NCBI RefSeq assembly: GCF_036607905.1 | Contig: NZ_CP144555.1 | Span: forward strand, 5,270,001 to 5,334,000 | DNA length: 64,000 nt | Origin: Streptomyces sp. SCSIO 75703 | Lineage (GTDB): Bacteria > Actinomycetota > Actinomycetes > Streptomycetales > Streptomycetaceae | Direction of reading: 5' to 3' | Part shown: in pieces, positions 1-9,370 of the stretch | Layout of the letters: every line of letters begins with the position of its first letter | Position numbering within the stretch: the stretch's first letter is position 1 | Program-made: the position numbers and the translations under genes | The notes under the pieces: model-generated | Seen by the model: the letters and a program-made list of their open reading frames with translations, nothing else | The model's database searches: none | Told to the model about the DNA's origin: nothing

Positions 1-1505
1 GGGACGACATCGGGGCCCTGCGGAAGGCCATGGAGAAGAGCGCGGTCGTGCTCGCCGACGCGACCGACGCCGACCTGATCGCCGTCGCCGAGGACGAGCT
101 GGAGGCGGCGGTCCAGATCTTCCACGTGCGCGGCGGACGCGTCCGGGGCCAGCGCGGCTGGGTCACCGACAAGGTCGAGGAGGTCACCACCGCCGCCCTC
201 GTCGAGCACGCCCTCCAGCAGCTCTACGGGGAGGAGAGCGGGGACGCCGTGCCCCGTGAGGTGCTGGTCCCGGCCCTGCCCGAGCCGGTGGAGCCGGTGC
301 AGCAGTGGCTGACGGACCGGCGCGGTTCGGGCGTGTCGCTGCGCATTCCGCAGCGTGGCGACAAGAAGGCCCTCATGGAGACGGTGCAGCGCAACGCGCA
401 GCAGGCGCTCGTCCTGCACAAGACCAAGCGCGCCTCCGACCTCACCACGCGTTCGCGTGCCCTGGAGGAGATCGCCGACGCGCTGGGTCTGGACAGCGCG
501 CCGCTGCGCATCGAGTGCTACGACGTCTCGCACCTCCAGGGCGACGACGTGGTCGCCTCCATGGTCGTCTTCGAGGACGGGCTGGCCCGCAAGAGCGAGT
601 ACCGGCGGTTCCAGATCAAGGGCTTCCGGGGGCAGGACGACGTCCGCTCCATGCACGAGGTGATCACCCGTCGCTTCCGCCGCTACCTCGCCGAGAAGGA
701 ACGGACGGGGGAGTGGGCGGGGCAGGAGCCCGCCGGGGACGGGGCCGGGGACCCGCACGGCGGCCCGGCCGGACCGCCCGCCGCCGGGGGCGCACCGGCC
801 GCCCCGCCCGGGGACACGCCCGTCGCCGTTCCCGGCGCCCCGTCGGCCCCCGGGAACGGCGGGGCCGGCGCCCCGGCGGGCGGCGGCCCGGAAGGGCTCA
901 AGGACGAGGACGGGCGGCCCCGGCGGTTCGCCTACCCGCCCCAGCTCGTCGTCGTCGACGGCGGGCAGCCGCAGGTCGCGGCGGCGCAGCGGGCCCTGGA
1001 CGAGCTGGGCATCGACGACATCGCCGTGTGCGGGCTGGCCAAGCGGCTGGAGGAGGTCTGGCTGCCCGGCGACGACGACCCGGTCGTCCTGCCCCGCACG
1101 AGCGAGGGACTGTACCTGCTCCAGCGGGTCCGGGACGAGGCACACCGCTTCGCCATCGCCTACCAGCGCGCCAAACGCGCCAAGCGCTTCCGCTCGGGCC
1201 CCCTCGACGACGTGCCCGGACTGGGGGAGACCCGTAAGCAGGCGCTCCTCAAACACTTCGGTTCGGTGAAGAAACTCCGGTCGGCGACGATCGACCAGAT
1301 CTGCGAGGTACCCGGTATAGGACGCAAGACGGCCGAGACCGTCGCGGTGGCCCTCGCGGGGGCCGCGCCGGCCGCGCCCGCCGTGAACACGGCCACCGGA
1401 GAGATCATGGAAGACGAGGACGGGGCACCCGAGACGACGGCGGATGCCCCGGGGGAGCCCGTGTCCGCGGGCACCCCGGACGAACGACGGGGGCAGGAGA
1501 GATGA
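1..1505 (+). CDS. uvrC: UvrABC system protein C, 3' part (5' end outside window)
   Basis: Nuclease subunit of nucleotide excision repair that makes the incisions on both sides of a UvrB-bound lesion. The gene enters from the left edge; the first full codon is at 3. Visible are the UVR-type helices (around 364-490), the RNase H-like endonuclease half starting at ECYDVSH (about 510-690), its second half with VVVDGGQPQV (about 945-975) and RDEAHRF (about 1132), and a C-terminal double helix-hairpin-helix with PGLGE and PGIGRKTAE (about 1200-1360). The endonuclease domain is split by a Gly/Pro/Ala-rich insert of about 65 residues (about 705-905), and an acidic tail follows the HhH region. The stop overlaps the rapZ start (ATGA). 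The N-terminal GIY-YIG nuclease must lie upstream of the window. Confidence 0.96.
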   Translation, partial: DDIGALRKAMEKSAVVLADATDADLIAVAEDELEAAVQIFHVRGGRVRGQRGWVTDKVEEVTTAALVEHALQQLYGEESGDAVPREVLVPALPEPVEPVQQWLTDRRGSGVSLRIPQRGDKKALMETVQRNAQQALVLHKTKRASDLTTRSRALEEIADALGLDSAPLRIECYDVSHLQGDDVVASMVVFEDGLARKSEYRRFQIKGFRGQDDVRSMHEVITRRFRRYLAEKERTGEWAGQEPAGDGAGDPHGGPAGPPAAGGAPAAPPGDTPVAVPGAPSAPGNGGAGAPAGGGPEGLKDEDGRPRRFAYPPQLVVVDGGQPQVAAAQRALDELGIDDIAVCGLAKRLEEVWLPGDDDPVVLPRTSEGLYLLQRVRDEAHRFAIAYQRAKRAKRFRSGPLDDVPGLGETRKQALLKHFGSVKKLRSATIDQICEVPGIGRKTAETVAVALAGAAPAAPAVNTATGEIMEDEDGAPETTADAPGEPVSAGTPDERRGQER

Positions 1506-2512
1506 CCGAGCACGACACACAGCCCACACCGGAGCGGACCCCGCGCACGACCGGCGAGGACGCGGGTCCAGGGACCGCCCGGCCCGACGGGCGCCACGAC
1601 AACGGAGCACACGTGAGTACGGGCAACGAGACAGCCGGGACGCACGACACGGGCATCCCCGAGCTGGTGATCATCTCCGGTATGTCCGGAGCCGGCCGCT
1701 CGACGGCGGCGAAGTGTCTGGAGGACCTCGGCTGGTTCGTCGTCGACAACCTGCCGCCCGCGCTGATCCCCACCATGGTGGAGCTGGGCGCCCGCTCGCA
1801 GGGCAACGTGGCCCGCATCGCGGTCGTCGTCGACGTCCGCGGCCGGCGCTTCTTCGACAACCTGCGCGAGTCCCTCGCCGACCTCGACTCCCGGGGGGTC
1901 ACCCGGAGGATCGTTTTTCTGGAGTCCTCGGACGAGGCGCTGGTGCGCCGTTTCGAGTCGGTGCGCCGCCCGCATCCCCTCCAGGGCGACGGCCGCATCG
2001 TCGACGGCATTGACGCCGAGCGGGAACTGCTGCGCGAGCTGCGGGGCGACGCCGACCTGGTGATCGACACCTCCAGCCTCAACGTGCACGAGCTGCGCGC
2101 CAAGATGGACGCGCAGTTCGCCGGCGACGAGGAGCCCGAGCTGCGGGCCACCGTCATGTCCTTCGGCTTCAAGTACGGCCTCCCGGTCGACGCCGACCTG
2201 GTCGTGGACATGCGCTTCCTGCCCAACCCGCACTGGGTCCCGGAACTGCGTCCCTTCAGCGGTCTGAACGAGGAGGTCTCGGCCTACGTCCTCAACCAGC
2301 CCGGGGCCAAGGAGTTCCTCGACCGCTATGCCGAGCTGCTCCAGCTGATCGCGGCGGGCTACCGTCGTGAGGGCAAGCGCTATGTGACCGTCGCCGTCGG
2401 CTGCACCGGCGGCAAGCACCGGTCCGTGGCCATGTCGGAGAAGCTCGCCGCCAGGCTCGCCGCCGAGGGCGTGGAGACGGTGGTCGTCCACCGGGACATG
2501 GGACGGGAATGA
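1502..2512 (+). CDS. rapZ: RapZ-family nucleotide-binding protein (YvcJ)
   Basis: P-loop protein of the RapZ/YvcJ family. In E. coli RapZ is an RNA-binding adapter controlling glucosamine-6-phosphate synthase; in Gram-positives the role is less clear. Walker A GMSGAGRS sits at residues 60-67, and the family C-terminal block with GCTGGKHRS is near the end. The first ~52 residues are hydrophilic and not part of the conserved core. The ATG at 1502 overlaps the uvrC stop; a GTG at 1613 preceded by GGAG would give a 299-residue protein close to the usual family length, so the start is not certain. It forms the conserved uvrC-rapZ-yvcK-whiA string and overlaps yvcK by 4 nt. Confidence 0.93.
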   Translation: MTEHDTQPTPERTPRTTGEDAGPGTARPDGRHDNGAHVSTGNETAGTHDTGIPELVIISGMSGAGRSTAAKCLEDLGWFVVDNLPPALIPTMVELGARSQGNVARIAVVVDVRGRRFFDNLRESLADLDSRGVTRRIVFLESSDEALVRRFESVRRPHPLQGDGRIVDGIDAERELLRELRGDADLVIDTSSLNVHELRAKMDAQFAGDEEPELRATVMSFGFKYGLPVDADLVVDMRFLPNPHWVPELRPFSGLNEEVSAYVLNQPGAKEFLDRYAELLQLIAAGYRREGKRYVTVAVGCTGGKHRSVAMSEKLAARLAAEGVETVVVHRDMGRE

Positions 2513-3600
2513 CAGGACGTACTCCGCGGCTGAGCAGGCTGCGCCGGGTGGTGCCGGAGGGACGCGGCGGCAGGGCCGCCGAGTCCCGCACCGCCCGCCC
2601 CGCCGAGGCGCGCGGCGGCAAGCCGCGCCGCCGCGGCACCCAGCCCAAGGTCGTCGCCCTCGGCGGCGGCATGGGGCTGTCCGCCTCGCTCGCCGCACTG
2701 CGCCGGATCACCGGCGACCTCACCGCCGTCGTCACCGTGGCCGACGACGGCGGCTCCAGCGGACGCCTCCGCGACGAACTGGGTGTCCTGCCCCCCGGCG
2801 ACCTGCGCAAGGCGCTGGCCGCGCTGTGCGGGGACGACGACTGGGGCCAGACCTGGGCGCGGGTGATCCAGCACCGCTTCCAGTCCCAGGGCGAACTGCA
2901 CGAACACGCGGTCGGCAATCTGCTGATCGTCGCCCTGTGGGAGCAGCTCGGCGACCATGTCCAGGCCCTGGACCTGGTCGGCCGGCTGCTCGGCGCGCAC
3001 GGGCGGGTGCTGCCCATGTCCGCCGTACCGCTGGAGCTCCAGGCCCTGGTAAGGGGCCACGATCCGGAGCGGCCCGAGGACGTGGAGACGGTGCGCGGAC
3101 AGGCCACGGTCGCGCTCACCCCCGGCGAGGTGCAGTCCGTGCACCTGGTGCCGCACGATCCGCCGGCCGTGCCGGACGCGGTGGCGGCGGTGCTCGACGC
3201 GGACTGGGTCGTGCTCGGTCCGGGCTCCTGGTTCTCCTCCGTCATCCCGCACCTGCTCGTGCCCGAACTGCTCGACGCGCTCACCCAGACCAAGGCCCGC
3301 AGGGTGCTCTCGCTCAACCTCGCCCCCCAGCCCGGCGAAACGGAAGGCTTCTCTCCGCAGCGTCATTTGGAGGTTTTGGGACGACACGCCCCTAAACTCG
3401 CCCTGGACGTGGTGCTGGCCGACGAGGCCGCCGTGCCCGACCGTGACTCGCTCACCGACGCCGCCAAGGGGTTCGGCGCCGCGGTCGAGCTGGCTCCGGT
3501 CGCACGGACCGACAAGACCCCGAGGCATGATCCGGAACTGTTGGCCGCCGCGTACGACCGTATTTTTCGGATGCATGGAAGGATCGGCCCATGGCGATGA
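2509..3600 (+). CDS. yvcK: YvcK/CofD-like gluconeogenesis factor
   Basis: Member of the YvcK (CofD-like) family of UDP-sugar-binding proteins that affect cell-wall growth and carbon metabolism in Bacillus and mycobacteria. The 363-residue product starts with a ~45-residue basic extension, followed by the glycine-rich nucleotide-binding start GGGMGLSASLAAL and the block VADDGGSSGRLRDELG. A GPGSWFSSVIPHLL segment typical of the family lies in the second half. The start overlaps rapZ by 4 nt and the end overlaps whiA by 10 nt, so translation is probably coupled along the operon. Function in Streptomyces is inferred from the family only. Confidence 0.93.
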   Translation: MTGRTPRLSRLRRVVPEGRGGRAAESRTARPAEARGGKPRRRGTQPKVVALGGGMGLSASLAALRRITGDLTAVVTVADDGGSSGRLRDELGVLPPGDLRKALAALCGDDDWGQTWARVIQHRFQSQGELHEHAVGNLLIVALWEQLGDHVQALDLVGRLLGAHGRVLPMSAVPLELQALVRGHDPERPEDVETVRGQATVALTPGEVQSVHLVPHDPPAVPDAVAAVLDADWVVLGPGSWFSSVIPHLLVPELLDALTQTKARRVLSLNLAPQPGETEGFSPQRHLEVLGRHAPKLALDVVLADEAAVPDRDSLTDAAKGFGAAVELAPVARTDKTPRHDPELLAAAYDRIFRMHGRIGPWR

Positions 3601-4580
3601 CGCCAGCGGTGAAGGACGAGGTCTCCCGGCTTCCCGTCACCCGTACCTGCTGCCGGAAGGCGGAGGTCTCCTCCGTGCTGCGGTTCGCCGGCGGCCTCCA
3701 CCTGGTGAGTGGGCGCATCGTGATCGAGGCGGAGCTGGACACGGCGATGGCGGCCCGGCGCCTCAAGCGGGACGTCCTGGAGATTTTCGGCCACAGCTCG
3801 GAACTGATCGTGATGGCGCCCGGCGGGCTGCGCCGCGGCTCGCGCTACGTGGTGCGGGTGGTCGCGGGAGGTGACCAGCTCGCCCGCCAGACCGGCCTGG
3901 TGGACGGCCGGGGCCGCCCCATCCGGGGGCTGCCCCCGCAGGTGGTCTCCGGCGCCACCTGCGACGCCGAGGCGGCCTGGCGCGGCGCCTTCCTGGCGCA
4001 CGGCTCGCTCACCGAGCCCGGCCGGTCCTCCTCCCTGGAGGTGACCTGCCCCGGCCCCGAGGCCGCCCTCGCCCTGGTCGGCGCCGCCCGCAGACTGTCG
4101 ATCGCCGCGAAGGCCCGCGAGGTGCGGGGGGTGGACCGGGTCGTGGTCCGTGACGGCGACGCGATCGGCGCCCTGCTCACCCGGCTCGGGGCCCACGAGT
4201 CCGTCCTGGCCTGGGAGGAGCGGCGGATGCGCCGCGAGGTCCGGGCCACGGCGAACCGTCTCGCCAACTTCGACGACGCCAACCTGCGCCGTTCGGCCCG
4301 CGCGGCCGTCGCCGCCGGCGCCCGGGTGCAGCGGGCGCTGGAGATCCTCGCCGACGACGTGCCCGAGCACCTCGCCGCCGCGGGCCGGCTGCGCATGGAC
4401 CACAAGCAGGCCTCGCTGGAGGAACTGGGCGCTCTCGCCGACCCGCCGCTGACCAAGGACGCGGTGGCCGGGCGCATCCGCCGCCTGCTGGCCATGGCCG
4501 ACAAGCGCGCCTCGGACCTCGGCATCCCGGGTACCGAGGCCAACCTCGGCGAGGAGCTGGCGGACAACCTCGTGGGCTGA
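3591..4580 (+). CDS. whiA: Sporulation transcription factor WhiA
   Basis: WhiA is a DNA-binding protein which, together with WhiB, switches aerial hyphae to sporulation septation by controlling genes such as ftsZ and parA. The 329-residue product has the N-terminal LAGLIDADG-homing-endonuclease-like fold (roughly residues 1-215, containing RRGSRYVVRV and CDAEAAWRGAFLAHGS) and a C-terminal helix-turn-helix (roughly 235-310, with LEELGALADPPLTKDAVAGR). It is nearly identical to the S. coelicolor protein as I recall it. The start ATG lies inside the end of yvcK. A strong terminator follows at 4613-4653. Confidence 0.97.
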   Translation: MAMTPAVKDEVSRLPVTRTCCRKAEVSSVLRFAGGLHLVSGRIVIEAELDTAMAARRLKRDVLEIFGHSSELIVMAPGGLRRGSRYVVRVVAGGDQLARQTGLVDGRGRPIRGLPPQVVSGATCDAEAAWRGAFLAHGSLTEPGRSSSLEVTCPGPEAALALVGAARRLSIAAKAREVRGVDRVVVRDGDAIGALLTRLGAHESVLAWEERRMRREVRATANRLANFDDANLRRSARAAVAAGARVQRALEILADDVPEHLAAAGRLRMDHKQASLEELGALADPPLTKDAVAGRIRRLLAMADKRASDLGIPGTEANLGEELADNLVG

Positions 4581-4612
4581 TCCGCCGTCCGTTCCCGACA
4601 GACCGTCAACAA

Positions 4613-4653
4613 GCCGGTGCCGGTACCCGAACGGGTACCGGCACCGGCCTTTT
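4613..4653 (+). terminator. Rho-independent terminator after whiA
   Basis: A perfect 16-bp inverted repeat (4613-4628 with 4633-4648) and a 4-nt GAAC loop, followed by CTTTT. This is a textbook intrinsic terminator closing the uvrC-rapZ-yvcK-whiA operon. Confidence 0.92.
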
Positions 4654-5107
4654 CCGGCGGCTCCTTCACCCGTCCGGGAAAGAAACATCCGGGGCGTGCC
4701 GGGCATCCGCCGGTGCGGGCGGACCGCCGTCGCCCGCCCTCGCCCCGGACACCCCGCCGGCACTCCCGCACCGGCCCGCGGACCCCGTCATCACCCGGCG
4801 CCCCGGACGCCCGTTTCCGGCCCCCGGCGCCCGTGCGCGGCCACCTCCGGAGCCCTTCCCCGGGCACGCTCCGGACACCCTCCGAGACCCCTCCGGTACA
4901 CCCCCGTACACCCTCCGGAACCCCTCGTGAACAGCGCGTACCCCTGCCCGGAACGAGTGACGCCCCCGGTCAACGACCGTCCTCGCGGCGTCCCGGAATC
5001 GGGTGATACGTCCCCGGAATCGGGGTGGTCCGTACCCCTACCTACGGGTACCGGCCACCGTGCCGGGTATGCGTCGTCTCGATGTCACTCCGCCCGCCTC
5101 CGGGAGG
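4654..5107. other. Gene-poor GC-rich spacer between whiA and gap
   Basis: About 450 bases without a convincing gene. A Pro/Arg-rich open frame exists here but has no homology-like features, no ribosome binding site and no framed codon bias. The stretch 4865-4930 carries short degenerate repeats (CTCCGG/CACCC types). Nothing else is recognisable until the gap promoter. Confidence 0.6.
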
Positions 5108-5113
5108 TAGGGT
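5108..5113 (+). promoter_or_regulatory. Possible -10 box of the gap promoter
   Basis: TAGGGT fits the Streptomyces housekeeping -10 pattern TAgRRT and lies 70 nt before the gap start. No good -35 hexamer is seen at 17-18 bp, so this is tentative. Confidence 0.35.
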
Positions 5114-5183
5114 CGAGGGTGGTCGGGGACATCCCATACAGCTCGCCGGCACGCAGCCGGCGTACCAACGAGGAGATCGGTTC

Positions 5184-6191
<1,008 letters not shown>

Positions 6192-6220
6192 TCGACCGGA
6201 GCGGACACTTCATGTGAGAG

Positions 6221-6260
6221 CAGGGCCCGGGCGGCGTGCGGTCACGCCGTCCGGGCCCTG
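6221..6260 (+). terminator. Hairpin between gap and pgk
   Basis: 18-bp inverted repeat (6221-6238 with 6243-6260) with one G-T pair and a 4-nt loop, no T-run. It may terminate part of the gap transcripts or stabilise the 3' end of a processed mRNA. Confidence 0.7.
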
Positions 6261-6325
6261 ACCCACGTCCGGCACCACCCGTCCTCGTAGGATCACGAGC
6301 GATCAAGAGCCCAGGAGCCGCTGTT

Positions 6326-7537
6326 ATGAAGACGATCGACGAACTGCTCTCGGAAGGCGTGGCCGGCAAGCGCGTCTTCGTCCGTGCCGACCTCAACGTG
6401 CCGCTGGCCGGCACGACCATCACCGACGACGGCCGCATCCGCGCCGTGCTGCCCACCGTCAAGGCCCTGGCCGACGCGGGCGCGCGCGTCGTCGTCGCCT
6501 CGCACCTGGGCCGCCCCAAGGGCGCCCCGGACCCCGCCTACTCCCTGGCCCCGGCCGCCGCCCGCCTCGGCGAACTCCTCGGAACCGAGGTCGCCTTCGC
6601 CACGGACACGGCCGGCGATTCCGCCGCCGCCACCGTCGCCGGCCTCGCCGGCGGACAGGTCGCCGTCCTGGAGAACCTGCGCTTCAACCCCGGCGAGACC
6701 AGCAAGGACGACGCCGAGCGCGCCGCCTTCGCCGACCGGCTGGCCGGCCTCGCGGACGTCTACGTGGGCGACGGCTTCGGTGCCGTGCACCGCAAGCACG
6801 CCTCCGTCTACGACCTGCCCCAGCGCCTGCCGCACTACGCCGGCCACCTCATCGCCACCGAGGTCGGCGTCCTGCGCAGGCTCACCGACGAGGTCCGGCG
6901 CCCCTACGTGGTCGCGCTCGGCGGCGCCAAGGTCTCCGACAAGCTCGCCGTCATCGACGAACTGCTCGGCCGCGCCGACCGCATCCTGATCGGCGGCGGC
7001 ATGGCCTACACCTTCCTCAAGGCCCAGGGCCACGAGATCGGCACCTCCCTGCTCCAGGAGGACCAGCTCCCGGCCGTCCGGGAGTACATGGAGCGCGCCG
7101 AGAAGAACGGCGTCGAACTGGTCCTCCCCGTGGACGTGCGGGTCTCCTCGCGGTTCCCGGACCTCGAGGCGAAGGCGCCCACCCACCCCACCACCGTCGC
7201 CGCGGACGCCATCCCGGCCGACCAGCAGGGCCTGGACATCGGCCCCGAGACCGACAAGCTGTACGCATCCAAGCTCGCCGACGCGGCCACCGTCTTCTGG
7301 AACGGCCCCATGGGCGTCTTCGAGCACCCCGACTACGCCGAGGGCACCAAGGCGGTCGCCCAGGCCCTCGTCGACGCCCCGGGCTTCACCGTGGTCGGCG
7401 GCGGCGACTCCGCCGCGGCCGTGCGCACGCTCGGCTTCGACGAGAACGCATTCGGCCACATCTCGACCGGCGGCGGCGCCTCCCTCGAATACCTCGAGGG
7501 CAAGACGCTCCCCGGCCTCGCCGCACTGGAGGACTGA
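6326..7537 (+). CDS. pgk: Phosphoglycerate kinase
   Basis: Transfers phosphate between 1,3-bisphosphoglycerate and ADP. The 403-residue product shows the family landmarks VFVRADLNVPL near the N-terminus, SHLGRPKG (about residue 59), ENLRFNPGE (about 119), the ALGGAKVSDK hinge region (about 195) and the nucleotide-binding WNGPMGVFE and GGGDSAAAV motifs. ATG 6326 has AGGAG at 6313-6317; the frame is open further upstream, but the extension would run into the gap-pgk hairpin. Six nt separate it from tpiA, so the two are probably co-translated. Confidence 0.97.
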   Translation: MKTIDELLSEGVAGKRVFVRADLNVPLAGTTITDDGRIRAVLPTVKALADAGARVVVASHLGRPKGAPDPAYSLAPAAARLGELLGTEVAFATDTAGDSAAATVAGLAGGQVAVLENLRFNPGETSKDDAERAAFADRLAGLADVYVGDGFGAVHRKHASVYDLPQRLPHYAGHLIATEVGVLRRLTDEVRRPYVVALGGAKVSDKLAVIDELLGRADRILIGGGMAYTFLKAQGHEIGTSLLQEDQLPAVREYMERAEKNGVELVLPVDVRVSSRFPDLEAKAPTHPTTVAADAIPADQQGLDIGPETDKLYASKLADAATVFWNGPMGVFEHPDYAEGTKAVAQALVDAPGFTVVGGGDSAAAVRTLGFDENAFGHISTGGGASLEYLEGKTLPGLAALED

Positions 7538-7543
7538 CCCCGC

Positions 7544-8320
7544 ATGACCACCCGCACGCCGCTGATGGCCGGCAACTGGAAGATGAACCTCAACCACCTG
7601 GAGGCCATCGCCCACGTCCAGAAGCTCGCCTTCGCCCTCGCCGACAAGGACTACGAGGCCGTCGAGGTCGCCGTCCTCGCGCCCTTCACCGACCTGCGCT
7701 CCGTGCAGACCCTCGTCGAGGGGGACAAGCTCAAGATCAAGTACGGTGCCCAGGACATCTCCGCCCACGACGGCGGCGCCTACACCGGCGAGATCTCCGG
7801 ACCGATGCTGGCCAAGCTGAAGTGCGCCTTCGTGGCCGTCGGCCACTCCGAGCGCCGGCAGTACCACGCCGAGACCGACGAGCAGGTCAACGCCAAGGTC
7901 AGGGCCGCCTACAAGCACGGCCTCACCCCGATCCTGTGCGTCGGCGAGGAACTGGAGGTCCGCGAGGCGGGCAACCACGTCGCCCACACCCTCGCCCAGG
8001 TCGAGGGCGGTCTGAAGGACCTGCCCGCCGAGCAGGCCGAGACCGTCGTCGTCGCCTACGAGCCCGTCTGGGCCATCGGCACCGGCAAGGTCTGCGGCGC
8101 CGGGGACGCCCAGGAGGTCTGCGCGGCGATCCGCGGCAAGATCGCCGAGCTGTACTCGCAGGAACTGGCGGACAAGGTCCGCATCCAGTACGGCGGCTCG
8201 GTCAAGTCCGGCAACGTCGCCGAGATCATGGCCCAGCCCGACATCGACGGCGCCCTCGTCGGCGGTGCCTCACTGGACGCCGACGAGTTCGTCAAGATCG
8301 TCCGCTTCCGCGACCAGTGA
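7544..8320 (+). CDS. tpiA: Triosephosphate isomerase
   Basis: Interconverts dihydroxyacetone phosphate and glyceraldehyde-3-phosphate. The 258 residues contain GNWKMNL with the catalytic lysine, VGHSERR with the electrophilic histidine, and YEPVWAIGTG with the catalytic glutamate. It follows pgk by six nt. An inverted-repeat region (8353-8411) separates it from secG. Confidence 0.97.
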   Translation: MTTRTPLMAGNWKMNLNHLEAIAHVQKLAFALADKDYEAVEVAVLAPFTDLRSVQTLVEGDKLKIKYGAQDISAHDGGAYTGEISGPMLAKLKCAFVAVGHSERRQYHAETDEQVNAKVRAAYKHGLTPILCVGEELEVREAGNHVAHTLAQVEGGLKDLPAEQAETVVVAYEPVWAIGTGKVCGAGDAQEVCAAIRGKIAELYSQELADKVRIQYGGSVKSGNVAEIMAQPDIDGALVGGASLDADEFVKIVRFRDQ

Positions 8321-8352
8321 GTATGCGGTAGCCGCGATACGTCGTACTCTTG

Positions 8353-8411
8353 CGGGGGCATGGTAGTGCGCCCCTGTGCGGCCCGGCCGCCCAGGCGTCA
8401 CCATGCCCCCG
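8353..8411 (+). promoter_or_regulatory. Long hairpin between tpiA and secG
   Basis: A perfect 12-bp inverted repeat (8353-8364 with 8400-8411) encloses 35 nt that contain a second GCGGC/GCCGC hairpin. The end lies 35 nt before the secG start and leaves the SD (GAGGAAG, 8428-8434) free. It could be a terminator/attenuator for the gap-pgk-tpiA message or a leader structure of secG. Confidence 0.6.
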
Positions 8412-8445
8412 TCATTCATCCGAGTCCGAGGAAGTTGGTCCAGCC

Positions 8446-8682
8446 GTGGTTTTGGGGTTCTCGATCGCCCTGATCGTCTTCAGCCTGCTGCTGATGCTGC
8501 TGGTGCTGATGCACAAGGGGAAGGGCGGCGGTCTCTCCGACATGTTCGGTGGCGGCATGCAGTCGTCCGTCGGCGGCTCCTCGGTCGCCGAGCGCAACCT
8601 CGACCGGATCACCGTCGTGGTCGGTCTGCTGTGGTTCGCGTGCATCATCGCGCTCGGCCTGCTGATGAAGGCGAACGGCTGA
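8446..8682 (+). CDS. secG: Protein translocase subunit SecG
   Basis: Small membrane subunit of the SecYEG protein export channel. The 78-residue product has two transmembrane helices (about residues 2-22 and 54-74) joined by the glycine-rich loop HKGKGGGLSDMFGGG, the pattern of SecG. The start is the GTG at 8446 with GAGGAAG 11 nt upstream; a longer reading from 8350 would run through the leader hairpin. Its place after tpiA is conserved in actinobacteria. Confidence 0.95.
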   Translation: MVLGFSIALIVFSLLLMLLVLMHKGKGGGLSDMFGGGMQSSVGGSSVAERNLDRITVVVGLLWFACIIALGLLMKANG

Positions 8683-8836
8683 TCACGCCGACCGGCCGGC
8701 CGGACTCGGGCGGCGGCACACCGCGCACCACGGGCCCCATGTCCGGTACGCGCCGCTCGGCGCGGCCTATCATGAGGCTTGCGTCTGGGCGCTTGGGCTT
8801 GTAACTCCAATCACTGGACGCGCGTTGGGCCTTTCG

Positions 8837-8842
8837 TAGACT
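8837..8842 (+). promoter_or_regulatory. Possible -10 box upstream of the rbpA-type gene
   Basis: TAGACT with TGGACG (8815-8820) 16 bp upstream resembles a housekeeping Streptomyces promoter. Start codon is 66 nt further down. Confidence 0.42.
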
Positions 8843-8908
8843 GAGGCGCTCGCGGCGAAGCGGAACGCCGACTCGCTTCGCGGCACCATCACGCAGGGAG
8901 TTACGACC

Positions 8909-9244
8909 GTGGCAAGTGGCAACGCGATCCGGGGAAGCCGGGTCGGGGCGGGGCCGATGGGCGAGGCCGAGCGCGGCGAGTCAGCGCCGCGTCTGCGCAT
9001 CTCCTTCTGGTGCTCCAACGGACACGAGACACAGCCGAGCTTCGCGAGCGACGCACAGGTCCCGGAGACCTGGGACTGCCCGCGCTGCGGCTTCCCCGCC
9101 GGACAGGACCGGGAGAACCCGCCGGACCCGCCGCGCACCGAGCCCTACAAGACGCACCTGGCCTACGTGCGCGAGCGTCGCAGCGACGCGGACGGCGAGG
9201 CGATCCTCGCCGAGGCACTCGCCAAGCTGCGCGGCGAGATCTAG
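8909..9244 (+). CDS. rbpA: RbpA-family RNA polymerase-binding protein
   Basis: Actinobacterial RbpA binds RNA polymerase and principal sigma factors and stimulates transcription initiation. The 111-residue product has the N-terminal RGSR tail, a zinc-type core with C35, H39, C57 and C60 (WCSNGH and CPRCG), and a C-terminal sigma-interaction helix region THLAYVRERRSDADGEAILAEAL. A good SD (GCAGGGAG) precedes GTG 8909. Streptomyces genomes can carry more than one RbpA-type protein, so this may be the main protein or a paralogue. It sits between secG and pgi, outside any obvious functional operon. Confidence 0.88.
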   Translation: MASGNAIRGSRVGAGPMGEAERGESAPRLRISFWCSNGHETQPSFASDAQVPETWDCPRCGFPAGQDRENPPDPPRTEPYKTHLAYVRERRSDADGEAILAEALAKLRGEI

Positions 9245-9250
9245 AGAAGA

Positions 9251-9281
9251 CCGGCCGGACACCCCAGGGGTGCCTGGCCGG
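9251..9281 (+). terminator. Terminator after rbpA-type gene
   Basis: A 15-bp stem built from CCGGCC/GGCCGG and CACCCC/GGGGTG with one wobble and one mismatch lies directly after the stop codon. Confidence 0.75.
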
Positions 9282-9370
9282 AGTCGTTCGACACCCTTCT
9301 TCCACGCTGATCGCTTAGGTTGGATCGGCGGGGACGCTGCCACACGCAAGGAAGAAGGCTGAAGTCCGAC

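Noticed and set aside
4617..5006. Pro/Arg-rich open frame after whiA
   Set aside because: It starts inside a terminator stem and has no ribosome binding site or homology-like features.
5025..5183. N-terminal extension of gap
   Set aside because: The family starts at GINGFG; SD GAGGAG lies directly upstream of GTG 5184.
8840..8908. Sigma-R promoter (GGAAT-N18-GTT) before the rbpA-type gene
   Set aside because: GGAAC occurs but no GTT at the right spacing was found.
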